Shown in pieces: positions 20,295 to 31,488 of a stretch of DNA of 64,000 nucleotides (position 1 is the first letter of the stretch; each line of letters opens with the position of its first letter). The stretch spans positions 1 to 64,000 of the forward strand of contig CACJAC010000001.1 in assembly GCA_902591275.1 (NCBI GenBank). Direction: 5' to 3'. Position numbers and translations under genes: made by a program. This DNA comes from an uncultured Prochlorococcus sp. (GTDB taxonomy: Bacteria > Cyanobacteriota > Cyanobacteriia > PCC-6307 > Cyanobiaceae). The notes under the pieces are model-generated. The model was given only the letters and a program-made list of their open reading frames with translations. It did no database searches and was not told the origin of the DNA.

Positions 20295-20429
20295 ATGTTC
20301 AAAATCCTAAACACAAAATTTGTCAGATCTGCTCCAGTGGTAGCAGCAATTTGGCTAAGCCTTACAGCTGGAATAATTATTGAATTTAATAGATTTTTCC
20401 CAGATTTATTATTCCATCCAATGAGTTGA
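20295..20429 (+). CDS. psaJ: Photosystem I reaction center subunit IX, not in ORF track
   Basis: Hand translation: [44 protein letters not shown] (44 aa), directly after psaF. Confidence 0.94.
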   Translation: MFKILNTKFVRSAPVVAAIWLSLTAGIIIEFNRFFPDLLFHPMS

Positions 20430-20443
20430 TAAATATAAAATAA

Positions 20444-20998
20444 TCATGTTTTTATTAACTTGATTATTTTTTTTGCTGTCTCATCAACATTGTGATTTGT
20501 TAATACAAAATCAAATTCATTTGATACTGAAATCTCATAATTAGCCCTTGAGAGTCTTTTTTTAATTGCTTCTTCTTCTTCTGTACCTCTATTTCTTATT
20601 CTTCTCTCTAACTCTTCTTTATCCGGAGGAAGTAAAAATATTGACTGTGAATTTGGAAACTTATTTTTTATTTGCCTTGCACCCTCTACTTCAATTTCAA
20701 GTAGTACGGTAAATCCCTTTTTTGTTTTCTCATTAACAGAAGGCAAAGGCGTTCCATAGTAGTTTCCAGCAAACTGAGCCCATTCAAGGAAAAGGTTTTG
20801 TTTAATCATTTCTTTAAACTTTTCTTGATTTAAGAAATAATAATTTTCTCCGTCCTTCTCTCCCTCTCTAGGTTCTCTAGTAGTTGCAGATATTGAAAGC
20901 CAAAAATTTTTTTCTTTACCTAATATTTCTTTAACAACTGTTCCTTTACCTACCCCGCTGGGTCCAGTAAGGATAATAAGTTTTTTTTGATTTTTCAT
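20444..20998 (-). CDS. gmk: Guanylate kinase
   Basis: LTGPSGVGKGTVVKEIL, SISATTREPREGEKDGENYYFL. Confidence 0.95.
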   Translation of the reverse strand: MKNQKKLIILTGPSGVGKGTVVKEILGKEKNFWLSISATTREPREGEKDGENYYFLNQEKFKEMIKQNLFLEWAQFAGNYYGTPLPSVNEKTKKGFTVLLEIEVEGARQIKNKFPNSQSIFLLPPDKEELERRIRNRGTEEEEAIKKRLSRANYEISVSNEFDFVLTNHNVDETAKKIIKLIKT

Positions 20999-21047
20999 AT
21001 TAAATTTTTTACAGTAAAATAAAAATCTTGTGAATTAAAAAGGAATA

Positions 21048-22772
21048 ATGCAAAAAGGTGTTCCGCAGATAATGGATATTACATCTATTAGATCTGTCTT
21101 GCATTATTTGACAAAGAACATCTTACCTACAAAGTTTGAGACTGCTCAACAACCAGAGCCTAATACAATTCAATTATGTTTCAGAGGAGTTGATTCTCAA
21201 ACATGGTTAGAAGTTTCATGGAATGGAGACTCTCCAAGAATACTAAAGATAAATAAGCCAGAAAAGATTGGGAGAGAAAGCACACTTTCTAAACAAATAA
21301 GATACGGATTAAAGTATATGGCTTTAATTTCGATTGATCAAGATGATTTCGAGAGAGTTATAAAATTTAGTTTTGCGAAAAAACCTGGAGATGAAATTAA
21401 TAAGTATTTAATTTTTGAATTAATGGGGAAACATAGTAATATTTTTTATCTGGATAATAAACATAAAATAATCGCCGTTGGTAGACAAATTAAATCAAGT
21501 CAATCTAGTTTTAGAACAATTTCAACAGGATCAATTTATTCAGGCCCTCCAGTCAATCTCAAAAAACAACCTAAAGAAGATGAGTCTTTTCAATCATGGA
21601 AAGACTCAATTTCAATAGTACCTGAGTCTTTGAAATACTGTTTAATAAATACCTATCAAGGAGTAAGCCCTATCCTCACAAAACAATTAGAGGTTGTTAG
21701 CGCAACTGTTAACTCAGAAATAATGGAAAAAAATATTGATTTCATTAGCAACTCAGACTTAAAGGAGATATTTAAAAATTGGAAGATTTGGATAAACAGG
21801 TTTAAAAACAATAACTTTAACTTTTCTACATTCAACAAAGATTTTTATTGCGTTTGGTTTTTTGATAAGGAAATTAATTGCGAAAATAAAATAGATTTAT
21901 GCACAAGCTTAGAAAATTATTATGATTATCATCTGAAACAAAAAAAACTTGAATTATTGAAAAAAAAAATTGAAGGGATAATTTTTAAACAGACCAATAC
22001 TGAGAAAAAGAACTTAAATATTCAATATAATCTTCTAATAAAATCAGAAAACCACGAGATATATAAACAAAAAGCTGATAATATATTCGCTTCACATGAA
22101 ATCAAAAAACAAGATATTATTAAGGGACAAAAACTATATAAAAAATCAAAAAAACTAAAGAGATCTAGAGAATTAATAAAAGAAAGATTAAGTATTTACA
22201 AAACAAATATAGAGAGATTAGACGAATTCACTACGCTTCTAGAAAATTTAAATTCTTTAAATCATGAAAAGCTTTTTATGAGAATCAAACTACTAGAAGA
22301 AATTATGGAAGAAATTTGCAACGAGTTTAATATCAAAATCAAGAAGCAAAGAGAAGATCAGAAAAGTACATATGAGATAGAGTCTTCACCAATTCAAGTT
22401 GACACTCCCACAGGATTGAAGCTTCAGGTAGGGCGAAATATGAGGCAAAATGATTTAATAAGCTTTAAGTTCTCAAAAAAAGGTGATTTATGGTTTCATG
22501 CACAGGAATCACCAGGCAGTCATGTAGTTTTGAAGTCTTCATCTCAAGTAGCATCTGAACAAGATCTTCAAATAGCTGCAGATTTAGCTGCTTTATTTAG
22601 TAAGGCAAAAAGAAACATTAAAGTTCCAATTAATTTAGTAAAGATTAAAGATTTGCAAAAAATCAAAAACGGAGGACCTGGTTGCGTTTCCTTTAAAAAT
22701 GGAGAAATTATTTGGGGAAATCCTACAAGAGGAGAAGATTACATTAAAAAAAATCTTAAAACAGTAATTTAG
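21048..22772 (+). CDS. NFACT/Rqc2-family protein (RqcH/FbpA-like)
   Basis: N-terminal NFACT region, C-terminal GLKLQVGRNMRQNDLISFKFSKKGDLWFHAQESPGSHVVLK. Confidence 0.88.
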   Translation: MQKGVPQIMDITSIRSVLHYLTKNILPTKFETAQQPEPNTIQLCFRGVDSQTWLEVSWNGDSPRILKINKPEKIGRESTLSKQIRYGLKYMALISIDQDDFERVIKFSFAKKPGDEINKYLIFELMGKHSNIFYLDNKHKIIAVGRQIKSSQSSFRTISTGSIYSGPPVNLKKQPKEDESFQSWKDSISIVPESLKYCLINTYQGVSPILTKQLEVVSATVNSEIMEKNIDFISNSDLKEIFKNWKIWINRFKNNNFNFSTFNKDFYCVWFFDKEINCENKIDLCTSLENYYDYHLKQKKLELLKKKIEGIIFKQTNTEKKNLNIQYNLLIKSENHEIYKQKADNIFASHEIKKQDIIKGQKLYKKSKKLKRSRELIKERLSIYKTNIERLDEFTTLLENLNSLNHEKLFMRIKLLEEIMEEICNEFNIKIKKQREDQKSTYEIESSPIQVDTPTGLKLQVGRNMRQNDLISFKFSKKGDLWFHAQESPGSHVVLKSSSQVASEQDLQIAADLAALFSKAKRNIKVPINLVKIKDLQKIKNGGPGCVSFKNGEIIWGNPTRGEDYIKKNLKTVI

Positions 22773-22800
22773 TCTATAATAAAAAAAATTTTAAATCTAA

Positions 22801-23061
22801 ATGCTTGATTTTCTTTTAGGCACTCATGAATTTTTAGGAAATCATAGTTTTCCGGAATTTATTGTTGGATATCTATTTGGTGCTGCATTAATAATTGGAG
22901 CTCCTACTGTTTTCTTACTACTTGCCTTCGTAAGCGCTTTAATGAAAACAAATGGGAAAATGGGTGGATATAGAGAATATGAAACTTATGGTGAATCTTC
23001 TTTAAATGATGCCCCTCCTTTCTTATTACCAGATCCAACAAATCCTAAATTAAGCAAATAA
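22801..23061 (+). CDS. Conserved small membrane protein, hypothetical
   Basis: 86 aa, one strong TM, conserved-looking C-terminus APPFLLPDPTNPK. Confidence 0.7.
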   Translation: MLDFLLGTHEFLGNHSFPEFIVGYLFGAALIIGAPTVFLLLAFVSALMKTNGKMGGYREYETYGESSLNDAPPFLLPDPTNPKLSK

Positions 23062-23141
23062 TTAAGTTTTTCGAAAAATAAATTGGACTTTGACAATAGT
23101 AGTTTTAAACCTTTTTCTTACACAATTTTTATCAAATAATA

Positions 23142-23900
23142 ATGCGAGGTACAGGTCAAAGCAAAAATAAATTATTAGATTCGATGACTTTTAGTGATCA
23201 TTTAGAGGAGCTTCGTCAAAGGATACTAAACTCAATTTACTCAATACTTATTTCAATATTCTTTAGTTTTCTCATCATAAAGCCATTAATATCTTTTTTA
23301 GAAATTCCAGCTGGTGATATTCATTTACTACAACTTGCTCCAGGAGAGTTTTTATTTGTCGCTATTAAAGTTGCTGGTTACAGCGGATTGATAGTTTCTA
23401 TGCCTTATATTTTTTATCAAATAATATTATTCATTTCTCCTGGTTTAACAAAACAAGAAAAAAGCCTTATCTTGCCTGCAGTTTTTGGTTCAGGTCTTCT
23501 ATTTTTTTTAGGATTAATTTTTTCATGGTGGATATTAGTCCCTGCAGCAATAAATTTCTTCATTAGTTTCGGTGCTGATATTGTTGAACCAACTTGGTCA
23601 ATAGAGAGATATTTTGATTTTGTTCTCTTATTAATGTCAAGCACTGCAATAGCTTTTCAATTGCCAGTATTACAATTTATTCTTGGTTCTCTTGGAATAA
23701 TCACGACAGAAAAAATGATTTCGAATTGGAAGATAGTTGTAATTTCCTCTGCAATATTATCTGCAGTGATTACCCCTTCAACTGACCCATTGACTATGTC
23801 ATTGCTATCTATATCGATTGTGTTTTTATTTTTTGTGGGTACTGGATTAACTTACTTATCAGAAAATCTTAAGTCAAAAACTCTTTCATCTTCTCATTAA
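23142..23900 (+). CDS. tatC: Twin-arginine translocase subunit TatC
   Basis: MTFSDHLEELRQRILNSI, multi-TM, LPVLQFILGSLGIIT, AVITPSTDPLT. Confidence 0.94.
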   Translation: MRGTGQSKNKLLDSMTFSDHLEELRQRILNSIYSILISIFFSFLIIKPLISFLEIPAGDIHLLQLAPGEFLFVAIKVAGYSGLIVSMPYIFYQIILFISPGLTKQEKSLILPAVFGSGLLFFLGLIFSWWILVPAAINFFISFGADIVEPTWSIERYFDFVLLLMSSTAIAFQLPVLQFILGSLGIITTEKMISNWKIVVISSAILSAVITPSTDPLTMSLLSISIVFLFFVGTGLTYLSENLKSKTLSSSH

Positions 23901-24186
23901 GATCTAATTGCAAGCTAACAGCTCTACCTAACCTTGGCTTAGCATTGACTTTCTTTAGCCATTCCCTTACTTCTTCTGAATATCCACATCTATTTAAAAT
24001 CTCGATTTTATCAGCTATTGATTTTTTATATTCATCTTCACTTAAAGGGAATGATTCCTGTCCAAGAAATCCCCACATCATCTGAAAATACACGAATTTT
24101 CCTCTTCTAAAAAGTCTAAAATCATATTTTTTTCCCCAGCGATGAATCAAATAATGTATAACTTCATCTACTAGCAATGGTTTCAT
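23869..24186 (-). CDS. DUF3067-like conserved cyanobacterial protein
   Basis: YLIHRWGKKYDFRLFRRGKFVYFQMMWGFLGQESFPLSEDEY. Confidence 0.75.
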   Translation of the reverse strand: MKPLLVDEVIHYLIHRWGKKYDFRLFRRGKFVYFQMMWGFLGQESFPLSEDEYKKSIADKIEILNRCGYSEEVREWLKKVNAKPRLGRAVSLQLDLNEKMKEFLT

Positions 24187-24309
24187 TTAAATCAATTAAT
24201 TAAGACTTCCTAAACTTTTACTTTAAATTATTAAAAGTCCTATCTATTTGCAACAGAAATTGAACAATTTGCTCCATAATAACTAATAAATAACAGAACC
24301 AAGTAGCGA

Positions 24310-24846
24310 ATGACTCAATTAAGTTCCAATGATGTTCCTTCAATGGGTCGAAGGCAATTTATGAATCTTCTTACATTTGGTACTGCAACTGGTGTAGCTT
24401 TAGGAGCACTTTACCCTGTAGCGAATTATTTCATGCCTTTAAGAGCAGGCGGTGGTGGAGGTGGAACTTCTGCTAAAGATGAATTAGGGAATCCAATAAC
24501 TAAGACAGGTTGGTTAGCTACCCATCAAGCAGGAGACAGAAGTCTAGTTCAGGGTCTAAAAGGAGATCCAACTTATTTGATAGTTAATGAGGGTGAGGAA
24601 ATAGGAGAATTTGGTTTAAATGCAATTTGTACTCATTTAGGTTGCGTTGTCCCATGGGATAGTGGTGCAAATAAATTCATATGTCCTTGTCATGGCAGTC
24701 AGTACGATACTAACGGGAAGGTAGTAAGAGGGCCTGCGCCTTTATCCTTAGCTCTAGCTCATGTCGATATTGAAGATGATGCTGTACTCGTCAAACAATG
24801 GTCAGAAACTGACTTTAGAACTAATGAAAATCCATGGTGGGCATAA
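24310..24846 (+). CDS. petC: Cytochrome b6-f complex Rieske iron-sulfur subunit
   Basis: [10 protein letters not shown] and CPCHGSQYD Rieske motifs. Confidence 0.97.
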   Translation: MTQLSSNDVPSMGRRQFMNLLTFGTATGVALGALYPVANYFMPLRAGGGGGGTSAKDELGNPITKTGWLATHQAGDRSLVQGLKGDPTYLIVNEGEEIGEFGLNAICTHLGCVVPWDSGANKFICPCHGSQYDTNGKVVRGPAPLSLALAHVDIEDDAVLVKQWSETDFRTNENPWWA

Positions 24847-25805
24847 AAAAAATGAAAGGTCTTAAAAATCAAATCATGAAAAAAACAAGTTTAGTCATCT
24901 GTACTCTGCTTTTCATTTCAAGCATTGTATTTTATCCAAAGATCAGTTTTGCTTATCCATTTTGGGCTCAGCAAAACTACGAATCCCCAAGAGAAGCCAC
25001 AGGTAAGATAGTCTGTGCAAATTGTCATTTAGCTCAGATGCCTACAATTGCAGAGGTTCCACAATCTGTTGGAGCAGACAGTGTTTTCAAAGCTGTAGTC
25101 AAAATACCTTACAAAAATGATTTAAAAGAGATAGGGGCTGATGGTTCGGAAGTCCCATTACAAGTTGGTGCTGTTGTAATGCTTCCTGATGGCTTTAAAC
25201 TTGCTCCACAAGAAAGATGGACCGATGAAATAAAAGAGGAGACAGAAGGGGTTTATTTCACTAATTACAGTGAAGAGAAAGACAATATCATTATTGTCGG
25301 ACCTTTACCTGGCGATAGCAATAAAGAAATCGTTTTCCCTGTACTTTCCCCTGACCCATCCACTAATAAAGAATATCACTATGGGAAATACTCGTTACAT
25401 ATTGGAGGCAATAGAGGCAGAGGTCAGGTATATCCAACTGGAGACAAGAGCAATAATGTAGTATTCACTTCTTCCACCGCAGGAACTATAAATTCAATAG
25501 AAACAATTGAAGATGGTAGCTATCAAGTTAATATAGAAAACGATAATGGTGAAATAACAACTGAAGCAGTGCCTGTTGGTCCTCAACTTATCGTAAAAGC
25601 ACAAGACAAAATTAATGTAGGTGACCCTCTTACTAATGATCCCAACGTTGGTGGTTTTGGGCAATTAGATGCTGAGGTTGTACTTCAGAGCCCTTATAGA
25701 GTTATTGGATTGATTGCGTTCTTCATTGGTGTAGGCTTAACACAAATACTTTTAGTATTAAAGAAAAAACAAGTAGAAAAAGTGCAAGCAGCAGAGGGTA
25801 TCTAA
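24834..25805 (+). CDS. petA: Apocytochrome f (start may be downstream at 24852 or 24876)
   Basis: [28 protein letters not shown]-terminal TM. Confidence 0.96.
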   Translation: MVGIKKMKGLKNQIMKKTSLVICTLLFISSIVFYPKISFAYPFWAQQNYESPREATGKIVCANCHLAQMPTIAEVPQSVGADSVFKAVVKIPYKNDLKEIGADGSEVPLQVGAVVMLPDGFKLAPQERWTDEIKEETEGVYFTNYSEEKDNIIIVGPLPGDSNKEIVFPVLSPDPSTNKEYHYGKYSLHIGGNRGRGQVYPTGDKSNNVVFTSSTAGTINSIETIEDGSYQVNIENDNGEITTEAVPVGPQLIVKAQDKINVGDPLTNDPNVGGFGQLDAEVVLQSPYRVIGLIAFFIGVGLTQILLVLKKKQVEKVQAAEGI

Positions 25806-25815
25806 CTTTCTCTAA

Positions 25816-26709
25816 ATGCTTATACCTCAAGCTTTTATACAATCTCCAGGAGAAACTTTTTTAAATTTAGGATTTATAACTATTAGATGGTATGGACTTC
25901 TTATTTCGGTTTCAGTTTTAATAGGCCTATTTGTCTCTAAAAAACTAGCAAAGGCAAGAAATATTAACCCAGAGTACATTAGTGAAATACTTCCATCATT
26001 AATAATCTCTTCAATAATTGGAGCTAGAGCTTATTATGTAATTTTTGAGTGGAGGCAATATAGCGGAGAGAACTTTTTTACTTCTTTTGAACTATTCAAC
26101 AACATCATTCAAATACCCTCTCTTCTTGCAGTTTGGGAAGGAGGCATAGCAGTCCATGGAGGTCTAATTGGAGGATTAATATCAATTATCTATTTCTGTA
26201 AGTCGAAAAAAATTAATTTAAAAACTTTTATAGATATATTAATACCCTCCATTATTCTTGGACAGTCAATAGGAAGGTGGGGAAATTTTTTCAATAATGA
26301 AGCATTTGGAGTCCCTACAAATTTGCCCTGGAAATTATTTATACCTATCCAAAATAGGCCTTTAGAATTTCTAAATTATGAATTTTTTCATCCTACATTC
26401 CTCTATGAGTCATTGTGGAATTTTTTAATTTTCATCCTCCTTATAATTACCTTTAATAAACAAAATAAAACAGATAGTTTCAGGCCTGGCTTTATTAGCT
26501 GTCTCTATTTAATAAGTTATAGCTTTGGAAGATTCTGGATTGAAGGTTTAAGAACTGACCCACTATGCATTGGTGGACTTCCACCTTTCTGTGATGGAGG
26601 TATAAGAATGGCTCAATTTATAAGTATTTTTCTATTTTCTTCTGGATTAATTGGAATATTTTTTTTAAGATTGAGAACATATAGTGGGAAAAATAGAAAG
26701 AATGGATAA
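25816..26709 (+). CDS. lgt: Prolipoprotein diacylglyceryl transferase
   Basis: [39 protein letters not shown]. Confidence 0.95.
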   Translation: MLIPQAFIQSPGETFLNLGFITIRWYGLLISVSVLIGLFVSKKLAKARNINPEYISEILPSLIISSIIGARAYYVIFEWRQYSGENFFTSFELFNNIIQIPSLLAVWEGGIAVHGGLIGGLISIIYFCKSKKINLKTFIDILIPSIILGQSIGRWGNFFNNEAFGVPTNLPWKLFIPIQNRPLEFLNYEFFHPTFLYESLWNFLIFILLIITFNKQNKTDSFRPGFISCLYLISYSFGRFWIEGLRTDPLCIGGLPPFCDGGIRMAQFISIFLFSSGLIGIFFLRLRTYSGKNRKNG

Positions 26710-27457
26710 TAAAATATCCTTTATTGGTGTTGGTCCAGGCGATCCAGAATTATTAACTTTAAAAGCACTAAAAAAGATAAAAATTGCAGATGTCATTATT
26801 TGGACTGATTCTCTAATTCCTGAAAAGATTTTAGATTTTGCCAAAGAAGGTTCTGAAAAAATAAAAACCAGTTCGCTCAACTTAGAGCAAATCACCTCAA
26901 TTATGATAGAAAAATTGCAGGCAAGGAAAACTGTTGTAAGGTTGCATGATGGAGACCCTTGCCTTTTTGGAGCAATTAGAGAGCAAATCGAAATTTTAAA
27001 AAACGAAAAAATTGAAATCGAGGTTGTTCCTGGAGTAAGTGCTTTTCAAGTTGCTGCAGCATATCATGAAGCTGAGTTAACCATCCCTGACGTAACGCAA
27101 ACAATAATTTTAACAAGAGCGGGAGGACGAACAGGGATGCCCGAAAAAGAATCTCTGAAAGATCTTGCGAAACACAATTCCTCTATATGTCTATATCTAA
27201 GTGCTAGGCATGTAAAAAGGTCTCAAGAAACTCTTCTGGAGTTTTACCCTCCAGAGACTAAAGTAATTGTTGGATTTAGAGTATCTTGGGAGGATGGTTG
27301 GACATCATTAATAGAATTAAAAGATATGGAAAAATTTTCTATTGAGAAAAAACTAATTAGAACAACCATTTACATAATTAGCCCAGCAATTAGTAATTCT
27401 CAAAAAAGATCTAATCTTTATAATCCAACTTATAGGCATCTCTTTCGGAATAAATAA
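26702..27457 (+). CDS. cobM: Precorrin-4 C11-methyltransferase (track ORF begins 26684; internal ATG at 26702 fits better)
   Basis: [49 protein letters not shown]. Confidence 0.93.
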   Translation: MDNKISFIGVGPGDPELLTLKALKKIKIADVIIWTDSLIPEKILDFAKEGSEKIKTSSLNLEQITSIMIEKLQARKTVVRLHDGDPCLFGAIREQIEILKNEKIEIEVVPGVSAFQVAAAYHEAELTIPDVTQTIILTRAGGRTGMPEKESLKDLAKHNSSICLYLSARHVKRSQETLLEFYPPETKVIVGFRVSWEDGWTSLIELKDMEKFSIEKKLIRTTIYIISPAISNSQKRSNLYNPTYRHLFRNK

Positions 27458-27512
27458 TTTTAAAGTTGATAGAAAAATTTTAATTACTATAATTAGTAAA
27501 AATTTATTTGCT

Positions 27513-28007
27513 TTGAAAGAAATAAAATCTGTTTCGGAAAACAACAATAAAGGAGAAAATTCCTCTTTAAAGAGAATTGGAAATTTCATTAAAGAGGCAA
27601 GGTTAAGTAGAAATCAATCTATTGAAGAATTGGCTTCTGATTTAAAAATCGGAGCTCATCAACTTCAAGCTATAGAAGAGGGTAATGAAGAAAAGCTACC
27701 TGAAAAAGTATTTGTCAAAGCAATGATAAGAAGGATTTCTCAGAAGCTCAAACTTGATACGGAATTTATAATGGATGAATTCAAGACAGAGAGGAAAGAA
27801 GTGAAAATTGAAGAAATATTTGAAGAAGTTTCCCAAAAAAATTACAAGTCTAGGCAATCTAAGAATCTTAATCCAGTAATTTTCCTAATTTTTATCTTAA
27901 TTTCAGGCTTTCTCGGACTAATCGCATCGTCCTTAATTTTCAATTTATTTTCAGACTCTTCTCAGAATCAAACTCCAAAACAAGAACTTATTAAAAAAAC
28001 TAAATAA
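27513..28007 (+). CDS. RodZ-like helix-turn-helix membrane protein
   Basis: TTG start; N-terminal HTH (ARLSRNQSIEELASDLKIGAHQLQAIEEGNEEKLPE) and C-terminal TM. Confidence 0.75.
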   Translation: MKEIKSVSENNNKGENSSLKRIGNFIKEARLSRNQSIEELASDLKIGAHQLQAIEEGNEEKLPEKVFVKAMIRRISQKLKLDTEFIMDEFKTERKEVKIEEIFEEVSQKNYKSRQSKNLNPVIFLIFILISGFLGLIASSLIFNLFSDSSQNQTPKQELIKKTK

Positions 28008-29595
28008 CTTTTAAATCTAAATTCTTTAGTTCTTTTATTACATTACGGCATAATCCTAAGTTCCATTTTTCAAGTAAAAGATCATGGTTTCTATCAAAAG
28101 GTAGAAGTTCAAATGTAAGAATATTTTCCTGCAATTTTATTTGAATTGAGGAGATTACCTTATCAGGTCTTTGATCAAGAGATGCGGCTAGTCTCAAAAT
28201 TAATGACATTTCAAGAACTAATGTTTTATCTTCCTTGGATATTAAATTTTGCCAAGACTCATGTCTTTTCTTGGGGAGAGTCTTTCTATGGTATCTAGCA
28301 ATTGAAGCAATAATATTTGTTTCTGCTTCAGAATATCCCAACAACTCACAATTTTTTATTAAATACCAAGAGTGTTTGTGATATGAGCCAACATTTACAT
28401 ACTTCCCACAATTATAAAGATTAGAAGCTGCCCAAAGAAGTTCTTTAGATTTAGGGTCATTATCGCTATGAAAGATATTTTTAGTCTGATCATAGATTTG
28501 AAAGGCAATATCAATAACTTTCTTAGCTCTTGTATTATCTACTCCAAACTTTCTAGCCTGATGAACAATAGTTGTTTTTCTAATATTGCTTTGAATATTT
28601 AACTCGTTTTTAATTATCCCTTTACGAAGCATCCAATCTACAACCAAACCCTCTCGAAGCGCCCTTTCACTTATTGTTAATTCATTAAAGTTCAACATCT
28701 GCATTGCGGTGTTTAATATCAATGCACCTGGAATAATTATTTCTGCTCTTCTCTCACTTAATGAAGGTATTTTCTTGATTTCCGAAACTGGCAATTTAAT
28801 TAGTTTTTCCAATACATTTTGTAAATTTTCCCTTTTAAATTTATAACCATGCAACTTTTGTTTAGATTCTCCCAAATCATTTGAAATCAAATTTCCTAAT
28901 GAAGTTGCAGTACCACTGGTTGCAATCATAGATAAAGGCTTATCTCCCTTAGATCTACTTTTTATTTTTCGAACAGATGGTTCTAAAGATCCTCTAATAA
29001 AAGTTGTTAGAAAACTCGATCTTTCTGAATTTATAGATTTTTTATTTAAAAAATCATTTTTAAGTCTTACCGCACCAATTCTCGAACTGGTAAGAGCCAT
29101 AGCATCTTTTTTATCTGCAAGTATTAATTCTGTAGATCCTCCTCCAATATCTATGATTACAAAAGACTCATCTTCAAAAGCCATACCAGAAAGAACACCA
29201 AGGTAAATTAATCTGGCTTCCTCAGAACCACTTATCATTTCTATTTGAATATCAGTTTCATCAAGCACTCTTTTAATAAAATCCTGACCGTTTGGAGCTT
29301 CCCTAACTGCACTTGTTGCTGCTGTTACTATTTGTTTTACTTCATTGCTTTTACAATATTCCTTGAATCGCTTAAGAGTAACTAATGCTCTTTGGATTGA
29401 TTCTTCAGTAAGATTACCGTCCTCATCTCTTTCTCCAAGACGAGTGGTTGATTTATCAGTGAATTTTATTGAGAATGATTTTAATTCTAGATTAATTTCT
29501 GCTAACAAGAGATGTGTAGAGTTAGTTCCAATATCTATAGAAGCTACTAAAATTTGTTTTTCTTGAAAATATCTTAAATCTTGTTTCTTTATCAT
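28000..29595 (-). CDS. ppx: Ppx/GppA family exopolyphosphatase
   Basis: VASIDIGTNSTHLLLAEI, ATSAVREAPNGQDFI, IIDIGGGSTEL. Confidence 0.93.
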   Translation of the reverse strand: MIKKQDLRYFQEKQILVASIDIGTNSTHLLLAEINLELKSFSIKFTDKSTTRLGERDEDGNLTEESIQRALVTLKRFKEYCKSNEVKQIVTAATSAVREAPNGQDFIKRVLDETDIQIEMISGSEEARLIYLGVLSGMAFEDESFVIIDIGGGSTELILADKKDAMALTSSRIGAVRLKNDFLNKKSINSERSSFLTTFIRGSLEPSVRKIKSRSKGDKPLSMIATSGTATSLGNLISNDLGESKQKLHGYKFKRENLQNVLEKLIKLPVSEIKKIPSLSERRAEIIIPGALILNTAMQMLNFNELTISERALREGLVVDWMLRKGIIKNELNIQSNIRKTTIVHQARKFGVDNTRAKKVIDIAFQIYDQTKNIFHSDNDPKSKELLWAASNLYNCGKYVNVGSYHKHSWYLIKNCELLGYSEAETNIIASIARYHRKTLPKKRHESWQNLISKEDKTLVLEMSLILRLAASLDQRPDKVISSIQIKLQENILTFELLPFDRNHDLLLEKWNLGLCRNVIKELKNLDLKVI

Positions 29596-29699
29596 TTCTT
29601 TTTATAAGATGCAGATATCTTTAATCCATTAACAAATATACCCAAGATTGATTATTAAATAATAGAAATCACTTAATCCTAGTAAGATTATTTAAAGTT

Positions 29700-30608
29700 A
29701 TGAAATATACAATAGGTCATATGCAGAATAAAAATCGACAAATTAAATTAAGTACTTTTTTTGAATTATTAAGGTGGAATAAACCTACTGGAAGAATGAT
29801 CTTACTTATTCCTGCTGGATGGAGTTTATATTTAACCCCAAATGCTAATCCACCATTTTTAATGTTGCTAAGAATAATCTTGGGAGGCATTCTAGTAAGT
29901 GGATTAGGCTGCGTGGTTAATGATATTTGGGACAAAAAAATTGATCAAAGAGTTTTTAGGACAAAAAATAGACCTCTAGCATCGAATAAGATCAGTCTTA
30001 AAACGGCTTATACAATTCTTTTCTTTTTAATTTTATGTAGCTTCTTTTTAACTTTGTCACTACCTCAACATGGAAGAAACCTTTCCATTTCACTCGCTAT
30101 TTTAGCTTTACCTATTATTTTAATTTATCCTTCTGCTAAAAGATGGTTTAAATATCCTCAATTTATCTTATCCATATGCTGGGGGTTTGCTGTCTTAATT
30201 CCTTGGGCCGCAAATGAAGGTAATTTAAATAGTATTGTTTTATTGTTTTGCTGGCTAGCTACCATTTTTTGGACTTTTGGCTTTGACACGATTTATGCTT
30301 TAGCAGATAAAAAATATGATATCAAAATTGGAATAAATAGTTCCGCTGTTAACCTCCAGAACAATACAAGAATAACTATTCAAATTTGTTATTTTTTAAC
30401 TTCTATTTTTCTCGCATTATGCGGGTATATTAATCAAATGGATTTTATTTTTTGGCCAATTTGGCTTACGACGTCAATCTTAATGCAGAGAGATATACTT
30501 AAAGTATTTCCTGAGGAAAAGCAATCAATAAAAAATATTGGGAATCACTTCAAAAATCAATCAATTTATGGAGGAGTCATTTTATTAGGAATTATTATTG
30601 CCTCATAG
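29700..30608 (+). CDS. 4-hydroxybenzoate polyprenyltransferase-like (UbiA family)
   Basis: NDIWDKKIDQRVFRTKNRPLAS and DTIYALADKKYD motifs. Confidence 0.92.
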   Translation: MKYTIGHMQNKNRQIKLSTFFELLRWNKPTGRMILLIPAGWSLYLTPNANPPFLMLLRIILGGILVSGLGCVVNDIWDKKIDQRVFRTKNRPLASNKISLKTAYTILFFLILCSFFLTLSLPQHGRNLSISLAILALPIILIYPSAKRWFKYPQFILSICWGFAVLIPWAANEGNLNSIVLLFCWLATIFWTFGFDTIYALADKKYDIKIGINSSAVNLQNNTRITIQICYFLTSIFLALCGYINQMDFIFWPIWLTTSILMQRDILKVFPEEKQSIKNIGNHFKNQSIYGGVILLGIIIAS

Positions 30609-30617
30609 ATTCTAAAT

Positions 30618-31487
30618 ATGGTTTTTAGATTAAAAAAAGGTGATCTAATAGATATTTTAGCTCCAGGCTCCTTTATTGATGAAGACGAAAATTTTCAAAA
30701 AGGCATAGAAATCTTAAAAAATTGGGGATTGGAAATTAATGAAAATAATTCATTATCCAAAAAATTTGGTTATTTTGCAGGTGATGATCTTACTAGATAT
30801 GAAGAACTGGAAAAAGCACAAAATAGTAAGCTAATCATTTTTGCAAAAGGAGGCTGGGGTTCAGCAAGAATATTAGAAAAAGAACCATCTTGGCAGCATG
30901 GTTTAATGGTTGGATTCTCAGATACATGTTCTTTATTACTATCTAAATATTCCCAAGGATTTGTAGGTTCTATTCATGGTCCCATGGTTTCTGGCCTTTT
31001 CAAAGAGCCAGAGTGGAGTCTTGAGAGATTAAGAAATTTACTTTTTGAAGGATATGTTAAGGACATAAGAGGAATTCCTTTAAGAGGTGGGAAAGCTAAA
31101 GGAGAAATTATCGTTTCAAACTTAACTATTGCTACTTTTTTAATTGGTACTAATCACTTTCCAGATTGCAAAGGCAAAATAATAATTTTTGAAGATATTA
31201 ATGAAGATATTTATAAAATTGATCGCATGTTGACTTACCTCAGAATGACTAAAACACTTTCTAAAATTGCTGGTATTGGATTCGGAAGTTTTTCTAATGA
31301 TACCTGCGATCTTGAATGGGAAAATTTACTAAAAAGCTGCATTATTGAAAGACTCCAAGAGTTTGATTTTCCTATTCTTTTTGACCTCCCAATAGGACAC
31401 ATATCGGGAAATGCTTGCATACCTTTAGGATACGAAGCCACCTTAAATGGTGATGATGGCATTCTTAGTATCGATGAACCTTTTTAA
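30618..31487 (+). CDS. Peptidase S66 / LD-carboxypeptidase
   Basis: ARYEELEKAQ-like region, KGGWGSARIL, GFSDTCSLL, IHGPM, FEDINEDIYKIDRML. Confidence 0.9.
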   Translation: MVFRLKKGDLIDILAPGSFIDEDENFQKGIEILKNWGLEINENNSLSKKFGYFAGDDLTRYEELEKAQNSKLIIFAKGGWGSARILEKEPSWQHGLMVGFSDTCSLLLSKYSQGFVGSIHGPMVSGLFKEPEWSLERLRNLLFEGYVKDIRGIPLRGGKAKGEIIVSNLTIATFLIGTNHFPDCKGKIIIFEDINEDIYKIDRMLTYLRMTKTLSKIAGIGFGSFSNDTCDLEWENLLKSCIIERLQEFDFPILFDLPIGHISGNACIPLGYEATLNGDDGILSIDEPF

Positions 31488-31488
31488 C

